Shown here piece by piece: positions 33,243 through 45,655 of a stretch of DNA of 64,000 nucleotides (its first letter is position 1; every line of letters starts with the position of its first letter). Below the pieces are notes generated by a model. The model was not told the DNA's origin and ran no database searches. It saw only the letters and a program-made list of their open reading frames with translations. A program made the position numbers and the translations under genes. This stretch comes from Okapia johnstoni (Eukaryota; Chordata; Mammalia; Artiodactyla; Giraffidae): positions 64,474,985 to 64,538,984 of the forward strand of contig CM044321.1 of assembly GCA_024291935.2 (NCBI GenBank). Reading direction: 5' to 3'.

Positions 33243-33793
33243 GTGATTAAGACGTGTTAAATCCTAGAAGGAAAACTCCTATTCCCATTTGTCACAAATT
33301 TAAGCAAATGCAGAGTATCTTTAATTTATTTCACTTTTCAATAATATTACTCAGTTGCCATGTTATAGTCCTAGCAAGTATACGCAAACCTTATTTTTTG
33401 TGTGCTTTATTTCATAAATGATGAAATCATAATCTTATTAGTCTACTAGAGCCCCTCTAAATAAGATTAATAAAAATCCTGGATATAATGTATGAGTAAT
33501 GGCAATTGCAGAAAAGTTTATTTTTATTGATTTGGTATAAAACATCCAAAAACAACAGTGTGTTTGTGACCACTCCTATTAAACCGACTGCTGTTATTCT
33601 GAGTTCTCTTCTACAAACAGATTCTAGCACCAACAAAGACTAGAGTCAGATGAATAAAAATGGCATCAAAAGTGATATGGATACATCTGAGATCTGAGGG
33701 AAAATTCAATTCAGTCATATAGAAAAATAATTTACAAAGCTGACATACATAATTATACTTGAAGAAGATATAGTAAGAACTAAGAAATAACTT
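33243..33793. other. Intronic spacer between two same-strand BovB copies
   Basis: About 550 bp of AT-rich sequence with no recognised repeat or frame. Confidence 0.4.
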
Positions 33794-36145
33794 CATGATG
33801 GCCTCAGTTCAGTTCAGTTCAGTCACTCAGTCGTGTCTGACTCTTTGCGACCCCATGAGCTGCAGCACGCCAGGCCTCCCTGTCCAACATCAACTCCTGA
33901 AGCCCACCCAAACTTAAGTCCATTGAGTCGGTGATGCTATCCAACCATCTCATCCTTTGTTGTCCCCTTCTCTTCCTGCCCTCAAACTTTTCCAGCATCA
34001 GGGTCTTTTGAAATGAGTCAGGTATTCGCATGAGGTGGCCAAACTATTGGAGTTTCAGCTTCAACATCATACCTTCCAATGAACATCCAGGACTGATCTC
34101 CTTTAGGATGGACTGGTTGGATCTTCTTGCAGCCCAAGGGACTCTCAAGAGTCTTCTCCAACACCACAGCTCAAAAGCATCAATTCTTCAATGCTCAGCT
34201 TTCTTTATAGTCCAACTCTCACATCCATACATGACTATTGGAAAAACCATACCTTTGACTAGGCAGACATTTGTCGGCAAAGTAATGTCTCTGCTTTTTA
34301 ATATGCTGTATAGGTTGGTCATAACTTCCCTTCCAAGGAGTAAGCATCTTTTAATTTCATGGCTGCGATCACCATCTGCAGTGATTTTGGAGCCCCCAAA
34401 AATAAAGTCTGACAGTTTCCACTGTTTGCCCATCTATTTGCCATGAAGTGATAGGACCAGATGCCATGATTTTAGTTTTCTGAATGTTGAGTGTTAAGCC
34501 AACTTTTTCACTCTCCTCTTTCACTTTCATCAAGAGGCTCTTTATGTCCTCTTCGCTTTCTGCCATAAGGGTGGTGTAATCTGAATATCTGAGGTTATTG
34601 ATATTTCTCCCAGCAATCTTGATTCCAGCTTGTGCTTCATCCAGCCCAACATTTCTCATGATGTACTCTGCATAGAAGTTAAATAAGCAGGGTGACAATA
34701 TACAGCCTTGACGTACTCCTTTCCCAATTTGGAACCAGTCTATTGTTCCATGTCCTGTTCTAACTGTTGCTTCCTGACCTGCATACAGGTTTTTCAAGAG
34801 GCAGGTCAGATGGTCTGGTATTCCCATCTCTTTCAGAATTTTCCACAGTTAATTGTGATCCACACAGTCAAAGGCTTTGGCATAGTCAATAAAGCAGAAC
34901 TAGATGTTTTTCTGGAACTCTCTTGCTTTTTCGATGATCCAGCAGATGTTGGCAATTTGATCTCTGGTTCCTCTGCCTTTTCTAAATCCAGCTTGAACAT
35001 CTGGAAGTTCACAGTTCACGTATTGCTGAAGCCTGGCTTGGAGAATTTTGAGCATTACTTTGCTAGAGTGTGAGATGAGTGCAATTGTGCGGTAGTCTGA
35101 GCATTCTTTGGCATTGCCTTTCTTTAGGATTGGAATGAAAACTGACCTTTTTCAGTCCTGTGGCCACTAATGAGTTTTCCAAATTTGCTGACATACTGAG
35201 TGCAGCACTTTCACAGCATCATCTTTCAGGATTTGGAATAGCTCAACTGGAATTCCATCACCTCCACTAGCTTTATTTGTAGTGATGCTTCCTAAGGCCC
35301 ACTTGATTTCACATTCCAGGATGTCTGGCTCTAGGTGAGTTATCACATCATTGTAATTATCTGGGTCGTGAAGATCTATTTTTTAAAGTTCTTCTGTGTA
35401 TTCTTGCCACCTCTTCTCAATATCTTCTGCTTCTGTCAGGTCCATACCATTTCTGTCCTTTTTGAGCCCATCTTTGCATGAAATGTTCCCTCGGTATCTC
35501 TAATTTTCTTGAAGAGATCTCTAGTCTTTCCCATTCTATTGTTTTCCTGTATTTCTTTGCATTGATCACTGAGAAAGGCTTTGTTATCTCTCCTTGTTGT
35601 TCTTTGGAACTCTGCATTCAAATGTATATATCTTTCCTTTTCTCCATTGCTTTTCCCTTCTCTTCTATTCACAGCTATTTGTAAGGCCCCCTCTGACAGC
35701 CATTTTGCTTTTTGCATTTCTTTTTCCTGGGGATAGTCTGGATCCCCATCTCCTGTACAATGTCATGAACCTCTGTCCATAGTTCATCAGGCACTCTGTC
35801 TATCAGATCTAGTCCCTTAAATTGTGTCACTTCTACTGTATAATCATAAGGAATTTGATTTAGGTCATACCTGAATGCTTTAGTGGTTTTCCCCACTTTT
35901 TTCAATTTAAGTCTGAATTTGGCAATAAGGAGTTCATGATCTGAGCCACAGTCAGCTCCTGGTCTTGTTTTTGGTGACTGTATAGAGATTCTCCATCTTT
36001 GGCTGCAAAGAATGTAATCAATCTGATTTCGGTGTTGGCCATTTGGTGATATCCATGTGTCAAGTCTTCTCTTCTGTTGGCTTTGGAGTACAGAGTGAAG
36101 CAGGGCAAAGGCTAATAGAGTTTTGCCAAGAGAACATGATGGCCT
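33794..36145 (-). mobile_element. BovB LINE with short inverted 5' end and 11-bp target-site duplication
   Basis: CATGATGGCCT is exact at 33794-33804 and 36135-36145, so the whole insertion is about 33805-36134. The minus strand carries the tail (TTCAGTTCAGTTCAGTTCAG on plus), 3' end, reverse transcriptase, linker and the end of the endonuclease up to about 36090. From about 36092 to 36134 the plus strand carries BovB endonuclease-region sequence (GAGTGAAGCAGGGCAAAGG, CTAATAGAGTTTTGCCAAG), that is, the next upstream piece turned round. Confidence 0.93.
33819..36090 (-). pseudogene. BovB endonuclease-end and reverse-transcriptase pseudogene
   Basis: Frames in order on the minus strand are: 35675-36208 (IDYILCSQRWR then SDHELLIAKFRLKLKKVGKT; its first ~40 codons lie in the inverted piece or flank and are spurious), 35436-35717 (linker), 34369-34827 ([39 protein letters not shown]) and 34188-34433. 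Motif C is YSDY (near 34575-34595), and a stop precedes motif A (near 34900, where a TAG replaces a Tyr or Phe codon). Several frame changes confirm that it is inactive. Confidence 0.9.
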
Positions 36146-39100
36146 AGTTTGACAATTAATGATAGAGATAAAATCTTCAACTAATTTGTGTATATTTCTC
36201 AATTTCACTTTTCTGAATAGTGAAGTCTAATTCTTATAAGAATTATGGGGAGAACAGCAATTTCCCTCTTGGAATTCCTTCATCTTCTGCATGTCTACAC
36301 TTCTAATTTACTTATCTATATATACCCCATGCATCTATAATTCTTGTTTATCTATATAAAGTATCAGCATACATACATATACAAACATGTAATGTTCTTT
36401 AAACAAAGATTGGTATTAAATTAACAAGGAGTTAAATTTAAAAAAAAAAAAGTAAATCTTTAGAATTTATAATGGTTTTGTATATTTTAAACCATTATTA
36501 TTATTCACGAATTCTAAATCATGTCTATTCTCTTTATATCACTTCCCTAATATCTATGTTAACTGGCATATAACTGCAATTTCAAATACCCCCCTCATAC
36601 AACATACACGAAACAGTACAGTATGAAGAAAAGAAGGCTAGGCATATGCTTATACCAAGTTACTATTTCTAGAAACTTTTAAACTAAATACAAAACATTT
36701 TATGGTATATAATAAGTGATTTAAGATTTTTTAGGTAAGTTGTAGGAATAAAAACATTTCCTAGTTTAATGAGGTACTTTGTATAGCAATGATATTAACA
36801 AAATAACTATGAATATTATTAACATGGCATATAAAAATTAGAGATGATATGATTTGAAATTCTTCAAATAAATATAAAATCTCAAATTAAAAAGTGGTGT
36901 TTCCTTTGCTGCTTTGATAAGAAAATTGTTTTCTAAAAAATATTCTTTAAGACTTATGTTCAAGATACCTATCAGTGCACAGTAGTTGACAGGTGATCTT
37001 TGCTTTCAGAAAGTTTAAAATCTCTAAAATGACATTAATATCCCTTAGCCTAGTCCTCTACTTCAGAAGAGCCAATTTTTTTTTTCCCCCCTTGAACTTC
37101 GCCTTCTACCTCCCCTGGACACTTCATTGAATGCTTCATTCTCTGCAGACAAAGATTCCCTAACTCTTTGCTTACTCTAGTATTTTAGCAAACACTGTAG
37201 TACTACTAGTTGCTAGCCTGGAAAAGAATAGGAAAATCCATTTTACTGAATTCTAGCATCTTTCAAAATATTGCATCTTGCATTTTCTTGTATCTGGCTT
37301 CAGATGGCTACAAAAGTCTCAAAAGAATGAATGTTTTTAAAGTCTGTATCTTTGCCTCTGAGGAATTAGGAAAGATAAAAAAATACATCTACTCTGAGCT
37401 CTAACAGTATTGATTTTTATAGAAAAGATATTAGCACAGAATAGGTCTTAAATCTGACAACCCCTGGGTATTTATTTCTTTAGGACTCTTTTTACTACAA
37501 TTGGAAGAAAAATGACATGGGAACTAGAAGTGATTCAGTTAATAGACTCATCTTACACACCAATAATTTTAAAAATAAAAAATAAATTATAATAAAAAGC
37601 CATCTAAGGAAAGATATTGTACAAATGTAAATTCTACAACAAAGACTACATATCAACAGTACCGAGTGCTACTTATTTCTGAACCTCCTGTCTTTCAGAA
37701 AACACACATACACACAGAAACCCTACAAAAGACATAACCACAGAGAAGACTAGAAGACAGGTTATTTATTAGAAAAAATTGTACCCTTAGTCACAAAAAC
37801 TACTAAAGCAAATGAACTAAGACAGAATAATAAAATTAGTATAGCTAGCATTGAACCATTTACCAAAAAGGACCACTTTATCTGTGCTCTTTTCTTTTGC
37901 AGAATCCAATAAACTGCCATTATATTCCTTCTAAATGGTTCCATTACAAGGATTCTATAACAACAGCCTAATCTCTTGATAATGATAATAAATGCTTGTA
38001 ATCAAAGAAGGAACCATTTAAAATATGAAGGAGAAAGGCTGTTTTCCATCAAACTCATTGTAGTTCTGTGACCTGTGAAGCCTCCAGCTACAATAAAGCT
38101 TTCTATCCAGTTTTGTTCAAATAAATATTTAAGAAAATACTAGATCAATGATAATTTGGATTGAGGTATTTCCACATTTTTTGTTTCAAAATTTCAAATT
38201 GTGTTAACATTAAGAATAAAAGGGCTTCTTTGTCTAGAGTTTAAGTTTCCAGAATTTAAATGATAAAATGATTTGATTTGATTTGTTTCCTTTGCGGGGG
38301 AACAAAAGCAATAGTTACTTTAGAAAACTGGAACAAGGAGCGGCTCACAATGCTTATGGCTTTGAGGAAGTATTATTTTCCTAGAAGACAGCACATCTCA
38401 ACACAGAAGTTGGGGCTCTATTTACTTGAATAAGCAATGATTTCCAGAGAGCACAGAAGTAACTGAAGGCTGATAAAGTTACGGGAAATGACTATGCATG
38501 ATCAGAATGGCTTTCATCTGCATTTTGTTAGGCCAAGCATTGATTTCACTTTTCAGCTGTGAACAGCAAGAGGCCAGCTGTGGCCAGAGTGGGAGCAAAC
38601 TGTGAACCAGGGATACACTAGAGGGGGAATGGTTTAAAAAAATAAAAAGTAAGACTTTTTAATAAGCCTTAGCAAATAAAAAAAATCTACTTGTTTTAAA
38701 CGTTTGGAGAAATATACATAGGGATTTCCACAAACTGTCAAGAGTGGTGAATCTAATTTGTGACAAAAGGAAACCTTTGTGCTCAGTTGTGGGAATAAAC
38801 AGAATTATGAGGAGAAAATAAACAAAGAGAAGGAAAATATAAAATATACTGCCTTCAAGGCAGAAACAACTACATTTTACTTGGTATTCCCAGTTGTGCT
38901 AAGAGGAAATTTATGACAGCACACTGAAAAGCAAGATTCCCTTTGTGAAACCTTTCACATTTATTTAACTAAGCACAATCATTGAAAATGACCTTTATCC
39001 AAACCCTTCACAGCAGTCTTTAAATGATCTAAAATGACTGCCAGATATTCCTTAAATAATATTACTTAACTAAAAGTCATTACCCAGGGGCAATATTAAA

Positions 39101-42100
39101 GTACTGGAAACTAAATACAGATCTATTTTTGGCAAAATATAACATAGGCGTAATGAAAAACTGATAACACATTAAACATCTTTGTCAAAAAGCTAATGAA
39201 TAAAACAAATTATCTGAGTTTTTCAGAATTGGTAGGGAATATATGTTTTTCACACTGAAAGCATTTTACTTGCCTCTTAATGAAGATAAGCATCATAGAA
39301 AAAGAATCTAAAAATAGATTACTAATACTTACAATTGTAAAAAATAAGCCACATACACAGAGAAGGCTACTAAATAAACTAAATTTTCATACTTGCTAAA
39401 TACATTAAATTTCAGAAAACTAATAGATATTTAATGATTTCTCTTATTGTCATAAGTGTATAAGGTTTGACCACCTCTATCTTTTCTCTTTTTAATTTAC
39501 ATTTAATGGCAGATCAAAGGCTACCTAGTGGACTGGTAATGGCCTAAGGATAAGTAAAACAGGTCAGGAATAACTGATAGTTGGTTAGAAATGTGTATAC
39601 TTGTGAACCCCAAAATATGAAAGAATTTCAAGGCTTCATAATGCATTTCTGTTTCAGTTAGCAAAACTGGACATGCTCTGCAGGTGGGGGCAGAATTTCC
39701 TCTATTAAGAGGATGATTAGTTCAGTAAATCATGGCTTTGAGATAAAGATGATTACTATATCTCCTTGATGGGAAAAGGAGAAGGGTATAGGAGGTTCAT
39801 TTCACCACAAAGCAATTATGGTGAGCCGGAACGTTACCATTTATCATGGCTGAAAGATGACACTCACTGTTAGCCAAGGGAAACTGCTACTCAAATGCTC
39901 CTGTTGAGATCAATACACCATGCTTTTTTTTTCCCCCCTAGCAAAAAGTAATTATACAACAGAAACTTCACAATCAATACCTTCTCAGGCTAACTTAAAG
40001 TCGGCTATAAAGGCATGAAGGTATGACAGTATCAGCTGTTACTGAAGTCTACCCCATTAAATCCAATTTAAGGCTGTTTTTCTGTGCTGTTAATCAAATC
40101 ATTCCTAGTGTTATTTCAAATCCTCAATACTGGTTCCTTAGAAATAAAGTGTCATCAGGTTTTGTTTCTGTGTTTTGTTACTAAAGCATACCAAGTTACT
40201 ATCGACCACATAACAACATAGGAAAGTTGCCATTAATTAACCCATTAGTATTTTTCAAGGAAATTAAAAAAAAAAAAGAAAAAAATCAATTCATATGGAA
40301 AAAACAATCAATGTTCCTACTCAGTAAAAAGTGAAGTACCTCACTGGAAGCATGTTTCCTAATCTTGCAATTGAGGTTCTGACCTTCTCCGAACTTCTGA
40401 GATCCGTAAGGAGAACAATCTACAATTTCAAAATGTGCAACTGAATTTTTCTCAAGATAAACAATGGTTACAATTAGGGAGGCAGATCTTAATATGATTA
40501 TATATACCCTATTTACACATACGGATAAAAATAGGTGTTACAATCATTTGAAAATCTATCCAAATGTCAATTTGACAACTACTTTCTGTAAGATAGGGCT
40601 TAGTCTTATAAACCAATCTAATATATCAGAAAAGGTTAAAGGGCATGGAAAAATCACTCTTTCAGTGAAAAAAATTTTGACATCCAATTTTCAAGCTGAT
40701 TTATCAGTGGAAAGCTAAAATTGATAGGTTGCCATTACTGGGGAGTGGTGTGTCTAAGAAAGCTGTTACAAAACCTCTCCTTTTGATTTAGCCACATTAA
40801 TCAATACAAACCTATACTGTTTCAATTTTTAGAACATTGATCTTCTGCATAAGCTTAGTGCAGCCACATTTATCAACAATCATAAAAAAAAACTCTATAT
40901 ATTTTAAACAAAGGTTCAGAAAATAAAATGATCAAATGAAATTCAAGTTTATTTGCCTTATTGGTTAATCATTATTACCAAATATTGTTTAGTTAATCAA
41001 GATATTGAGTTGGTTTTTTTTTTTAGGAAATAACTGTGTACTTTCACTTTGTTCTCAATTTTACCTAGTCCAGTATTATTGCCTAGGTTTCTTAGTTAAT
41101 TTAGTCTTACTTAAACTTATCCTAGAGTTATTCCTATCCCAAGTTATTTCTAAATACTTACAATTAAACAGATAAAAATCACAGAGTGAATTATTATTTA
41201 ATGTAGAAATACGTCTACTTGTTAATCAACAGCTGAAAGTGACAGCCAAGTGACAAAAAATTTCAGAATGTGTAGTAGAAATAGTGTGGGGGCACAGAAG
41301 TCTTTCATATTTCTGAATTCACAGCTATATAAATGAAAATTCTGCTAGTAAAACAAGAATTTTGCTCAAACTCATCAATTGTGTCCTGGAAGATTTAAAG
41401 TAGAAAAAGTAAAAGTCAATACATTTTGTAAACAAAGTGTCAGTATTTGTTGTCACACACTATTAGTATTTTATTGTAAGTATCTAGAGAAAATGAGCAG
41501 AAGAAAATATTATTATGGAAAAATCCTCCCTTTAAAATTTTTTCCACAATAAAAACATTCAAGTTCAAGTTACATATTTAGAAAATATATACTCATATTA
41601 AAAGCTTATCACATTTATATAATTTTTTATGCATACCTGAAATATCACTGCATTTACTGTGGATCTCTATAGAAAACTATATAAAACATAATGAGAAATA
41701 GAAAAGAGTGGGAAATGATGTAAATCATACATGTTAACTCTTATTTATTAAGATTCCTTTTCCACATGTGCATATCATTGTGGTGAGTCTTATACAAAGT
41801 CAGATAAATGGATTCAGTACCTGCCTACTCAGTATGAAACAGATAACACCAAAAGAGATTTTACTGTATTAGACACATACCACAGATAAGACATTTCCAA
41901 CTAACATGTTAAATAAAAGAAAATATAAATTTCTTAAAGTTGCAAACCCAGAAACACAGGACTTGTATTTTTAAACCAGGTAGAAGTAAACGGTTAAACA
42001 AAAGAAAAGGAAGACAAAAAATTGGTTATTATAAAAACTGTAAAGTTAAAACAAAAATATTTTAAATTTATACCATATATAATCAAAAAGAAGTACTCTG

Positions 42101-42739
42101 TAGATAACATATAAATACACTCATGCCAACCTTAATTTATCAAAGTTTAAATGAATAAAACTGAGCTTCCACAGAACTTACTAAAAATTTAATACAGCAA
42201 AGACTCAGAAAGTTTTATCTGAAGAACAAAAATAATACTTTAAGAAGAAGAAAATGTACTTCAATCAATGCAGGGTTTCAGACCTAGGGTATCTAAGCCA
42301 ACAGTGGCAGAAATATACTTTTGAGAGGAAAAGGCAAAAACGCTGGATACAATCTTCAAACTGAATTCTGTCTGGTGATCATTAAACAAACCTCATAATT
42401 AACTTTGGAAATGGTACAATATTATGTTCTTATCTCTCTAGAAATGGTATCCATTTGCAAAATGGACATGATTGAAAACAAGTAATTTAAAAATGTCTTA
42501 CAATCCTAGGGTTGTAGGTGCTAAAATACTCTGATTTAGAAAAAAAGCGTAAGCAAGAGTAATGACAAGAATAGTCTGTGACCTTCTGAGTGATTAAAGT
42601 ACTCCTCTGATTATGTATCAGGTACTTCTGGAGATACATTATTCTTACATATCTCAAGGGTACTACTTAATGCCATAGAGATGAAGCTTACCACTTTAAT
42701 TAGGAAGAATTTATTTAGGTATAAAAATTGAGGATAAGT
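36146..42739. other. 6.6-kb intronic stretch free of recognised young repeats
   Basis: The longest such interval in the window. AT-rich throughout, with A runs at about 36440-36451 and 40267-40278 and T-rich runs at about 37078-37086 and 41014-41024. A locally less AT-rich part at about 38300-38640 contains phrases like AACAGCAAGAGGCCAGCTGT. No splice-bounded exon or recognised family. Frames at 37762-37944 and 40464-40718 have no resemblance to known families. Confidence 0.5.
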
Positions 42740-44142
42740 AAATACTCTTTCAGTTCAGTTCAGTTCAGTCTCTCAGTTGTGTCTGACTCTTTGCAACCCC
42801 ATGAATCGCAGCACGCCAGGCCTCTCTGTCCATCACCAACTCCCGGAGTCTATGCAAACCCATGTCCATCGAGTCGGTGATGCCATCCAGCCATCTCACT
42901 CTCTGTCGTCCCCTTCTCCTCCTGTCCCCAATCATTCCCAGCATTAGGCTCTTTTCCAATGAGTCAACTCTTCACATGAGGTGGCCCAAGTAATTGAAGT
43001 TTCAGCTTCAACATCAGTCCTTCCAATGAACACCCAGGACTGATCTCCTTTTGGATGGACTGGTTGGATCTTCTTGCAGTCCAAGGGACTCTCAAGAGTC
43101 TTCTCCAACACCACAGCTCAAAAGCATCAATTCTTCGGCGCTCAGCTTTCTTCACTGTCCAACTTTCACATCCATACATGACCATTGGAAAAACCATAGC
43201 CTTGACTAGACAGACCTTTGTTGGCAAAGTAATGTCTCTGCTTTTAAAATATGCTATCTAGGTTGGTCATAACTTTCCTTCCAAGGAGCAAGCATCTTTT
43301 AATTTCATGGCTGCAATCACATCTGCAGTGATTTTGGAGCCCAAAAAAATAAAGTCTGACACTGTTTCCACTATTTCCCCATCTATGTCCCATGAAGTGA
43401 TGGGACCAGATGCCATGATCTTAGTTTTCTGAAAGTTGAACTTTAAGACCAACTTTTTCACTCTCCTCTTTCACTTTCATCAAGAGGCTCTTTAGTTGTT
43501 CTTCACTTTCTGCCACAAGGGTGGTGTCATCTGCATATCTGAGGTTATTGATATTTCTCCCGGCAATCTTGATTCCAGCTTGTGTTTCTTCCAGCCCAGC
43601 GTTTCTCATGATGTACTCTGCATAGAAGTTAAATAAGCAGGGTGACAATATACAGCCTTGATGTACTCCTTTTCTTATTTGGAACCAGTCTGTTGTTCCA
43701 TGTCCAGTTCTAAGTGTTGCTTCCTGACCTGCATACAGGTTTCTCAAGAGTCAGGTCAGGTGGTCTGGTATTCCCATCTCTTTCAGAATTTTCCACAGTT
43801 TATTGTGATCCACACAGTCAAAGGCTTTGGCATACTCAATAAAGCAGAAATAGATGTTTTTCTGAAACTCTCTTGCTTTTTCGATGATCCAGCGGATGTT
43901 GGCAATTTGATCTCTGCTTCCTCTGCCTTTTCTAAAACCAGCTTAAACATCTGGAAGTTCACAGTTCACGTATTGCTGAAGCCTGGCTTGGAGAATTTTG
44001 AGTATTACTTACTAGCGTGTGAGATAAGTGCAATTGTGTGGTAGTTTGAGCATTCTTTGGCACTGCCTTTCTCTTTGGGATTGGAATGAAAACTGACCTT
44101 TTCCAGTCCTCTGGCCACTGCTGAGTTTTCCAAATACTCTTT
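42740..44142 (-). mobile_element. BovB LINE, 5'-truncated, with 11-bp target-site duplication
   Basis: AAATACTCTTT is exact at 42740-42750 and 44132-44142, so the insertion is about 42751-44131. It begins (element 5' end, right side) within the reverse transcriptase at the antisense of TGGAAAACTCAGCAG and ends in the (ACTGA)n tail at the left. Confidence 0.95.
42765..44131 (-). pseudogene. BovB reverse-transcriptase pseudogene, motif C intact
   Basis: Frames at 43421-43747, 43267-43461, 42964-43227 and 42765-42959 hold successive parts of the reverse transcriptase. Motif C is YADD, followed by TTLVAES. Upstream, motif A region bases are present (43800-43860, CTTTGGCATACTCAATAAAG on plus) but the frame is broken, with a stop near 43748-43750 (TCAAGAGTCAGG on plus). 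Short indels change frame at about 43455, 43320 and 42960. The N-terminal half of the protein is missing. Confidence 0.9.
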
Positions 44143-44169
44143 AGAACATGACAAATGACTCAATAATAA

Positions 44170-44355
44170 AGTGGTAATCCAGGTGGTGCTAGCAGTGGAG
44201 AACCGGCCTGCCAATGAAGGAGACGTAAGAGACGTGGATTTGATCCTTGTGTCAGGAAGATTCCCAGGAGGAGGACATGGCAACCCACTCCAGCGTTCTT
44301 GCTTCTAGAATCCCCTTGACAGAGGACCCTGGGGGGCTACAGTCCATAGCATTGC
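44170..44355 (+). mobile_element. Bov-tA SINE, diverged
   Basis: GTAATCCAGGTGGTGCTAGC head with the B-box-like GGATTTGATCC, body CACTCCAGCGTTCTTGCTTC, end GGGGGGCTACAGTCCATAGC. The last ~40 bp are missing. It lies just beyond the BovB target-site duplication. Confidence 0.82.
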
Positions 44356-45080
44356 ATTTAAAATCGATATTAATTATGTTCATGGTTTTTCTATTTTCTG
44401 GCATTTGCTTGCTGCGTTACTCACTAAGCCATGGTATGCTTTGGTAATCAGTATGTTTGTGACTGCGTTTGGGTATTAGAATCTTAGAATCTCCTTTCTT
44501 TTCAATCTTTATCTTAGTTGTTTCTAGAAATCACCTGGGCCTCTGTGCTAGATTTACCTTTCCAAATGGGACTCTCATATGGCCAGCCCATCATATCACC
44601 GGCCAATACCAATCTGACTGGCTGTTTCACCACAGCTCCAAATGTGGAAGAAAATACCTGTTTATTTCCAACATAAAAGAATATGTTTAAACATGAACAC
44701 ACACACATCTGTTTCTTTTCCTGAAATTATATCCCCTATTTATTTATTTTTAAACACTAGTAAAAATGTTGTCAACATTATTTTTGTCATTAAGATCAAA
44801 TTTTATGAATATTGTTAATAATTTTCAACTTTTCCAACTTTTATATATTTACTATTTCTTTCCATGTATCTCCCAGCAGCAAAGAAACACAAAATATGTC
44901 CTATTTACTACCAGCTGTCGATGGGCGAGGAGAATGCCCACACCAGGACAAGTCACATCTGGCCACGCCTGACCTGTTCACTGCAATGGTCTCTCAGTGG
45001 CCTTCTCTGTCCTTTCCAGTCAGCCTGGAAGTTCACTAAAAAGCGTTTTTTCCAAGGACACACTGATGATTCCTTTGAGC
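44356..45080. other. Intronic sequence, nothing recognised
   Basis: Overlapping short frames at 44766-45091 share no resemblance with known families. A small (CA)n run is at about 44695-44708. Confidence 0.4.
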
Positions 45081-45081
45081 A

Positions 45082-45273
45082 CGTGAAGTGAAGTGAAGTG
45101 AAAGTTGCTCAGTTGTGTCCGACTCTTTGGGATACCATGGACTATACAGTCCATGGAATTCTCCAGGCCAGAATACTGGAGTGGGTAGCCTTTCCCTTCT
45201 CCAGAGGATCTTCCCAAAACAGGTCTCCTGCATTGCAGGTGGATTCTTTACCAGCTGAGCCAAAGGGGAAGCC
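45082..45273 (-). mobile_element. Bov-tA SINE, reverse orientation
   Basis: The plus strand starts with a GTGAA repeat (GTGAAGTGAAGTGAAGTGAA) and GTTGCTCAGTTGTGTCCGAC and ends in the antisense tRNA-like head TTTACCAGCTGAGCCAAAGGGGAAGCCC. It is nearly complete. Confidence 0.9.
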
Positions 45274-45392
45274 CAAGAATACTGGAATGGGTAGCCTATC
45301 CCTTCTCTAGTGGATCTCCCCAACCCAAGAATCAAACTGGGGTCTCCTGCATTACAGGAGGATTCTTTACCAACTGAACTATGAGGGGAGTC
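45274..45392 (-). mobile_element. Second Bov-tA fragment (head and part of body), reverse orientation
   Basis: AAGAATACTGGAATGGGTAG, CCTATCCCTTCTCTAGTGGA, GGTCTCCTGCATTACAGGAG, GATTCTTTACCAACTGAACT. It repeats the right half of the preceding SINE head to tail, so it is a tandem partial duplication or a second insertion into the first. Confidence 0.85.
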
Positions 45393-45461
45393 ACATGGAG
45401 GCCTCCAATTCTCTGAAATAAGACTCAATTCTTACTTCCACTTTAAGGAACGACCTCTGTT

Positions 45462-45655
45462 TTATCTGTGGCTCAGCAGGTAAATTATCTGCCTGCAATG
45501 GGGGAGACCTGGGCTCGATCCCTGGGTTGGGAATATTCCCTGGAGAAGGGAAAGGCTACCCATTCCAGTATTCTGGCCTAGAGAATTCTATGGACTGTGC
45601 AGTCTATGGGGATCGCAAAGAGTCAGACACGACTGAGCGACTTTCACTTTCACTC
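45462..45655 (+). mobile_element. Bov-tA SINE
   Basis: GTGGCTCAGCAGGTAAATTA head, B-box-like GGCTCGATCCC, body CATTCCAGTATTCTGGCCTA, end GAGTCAGACACGACTGAGCG with TTTCACTTTCACT. It is convergent with the two reverse copies on its left. Confidence 0.9.
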
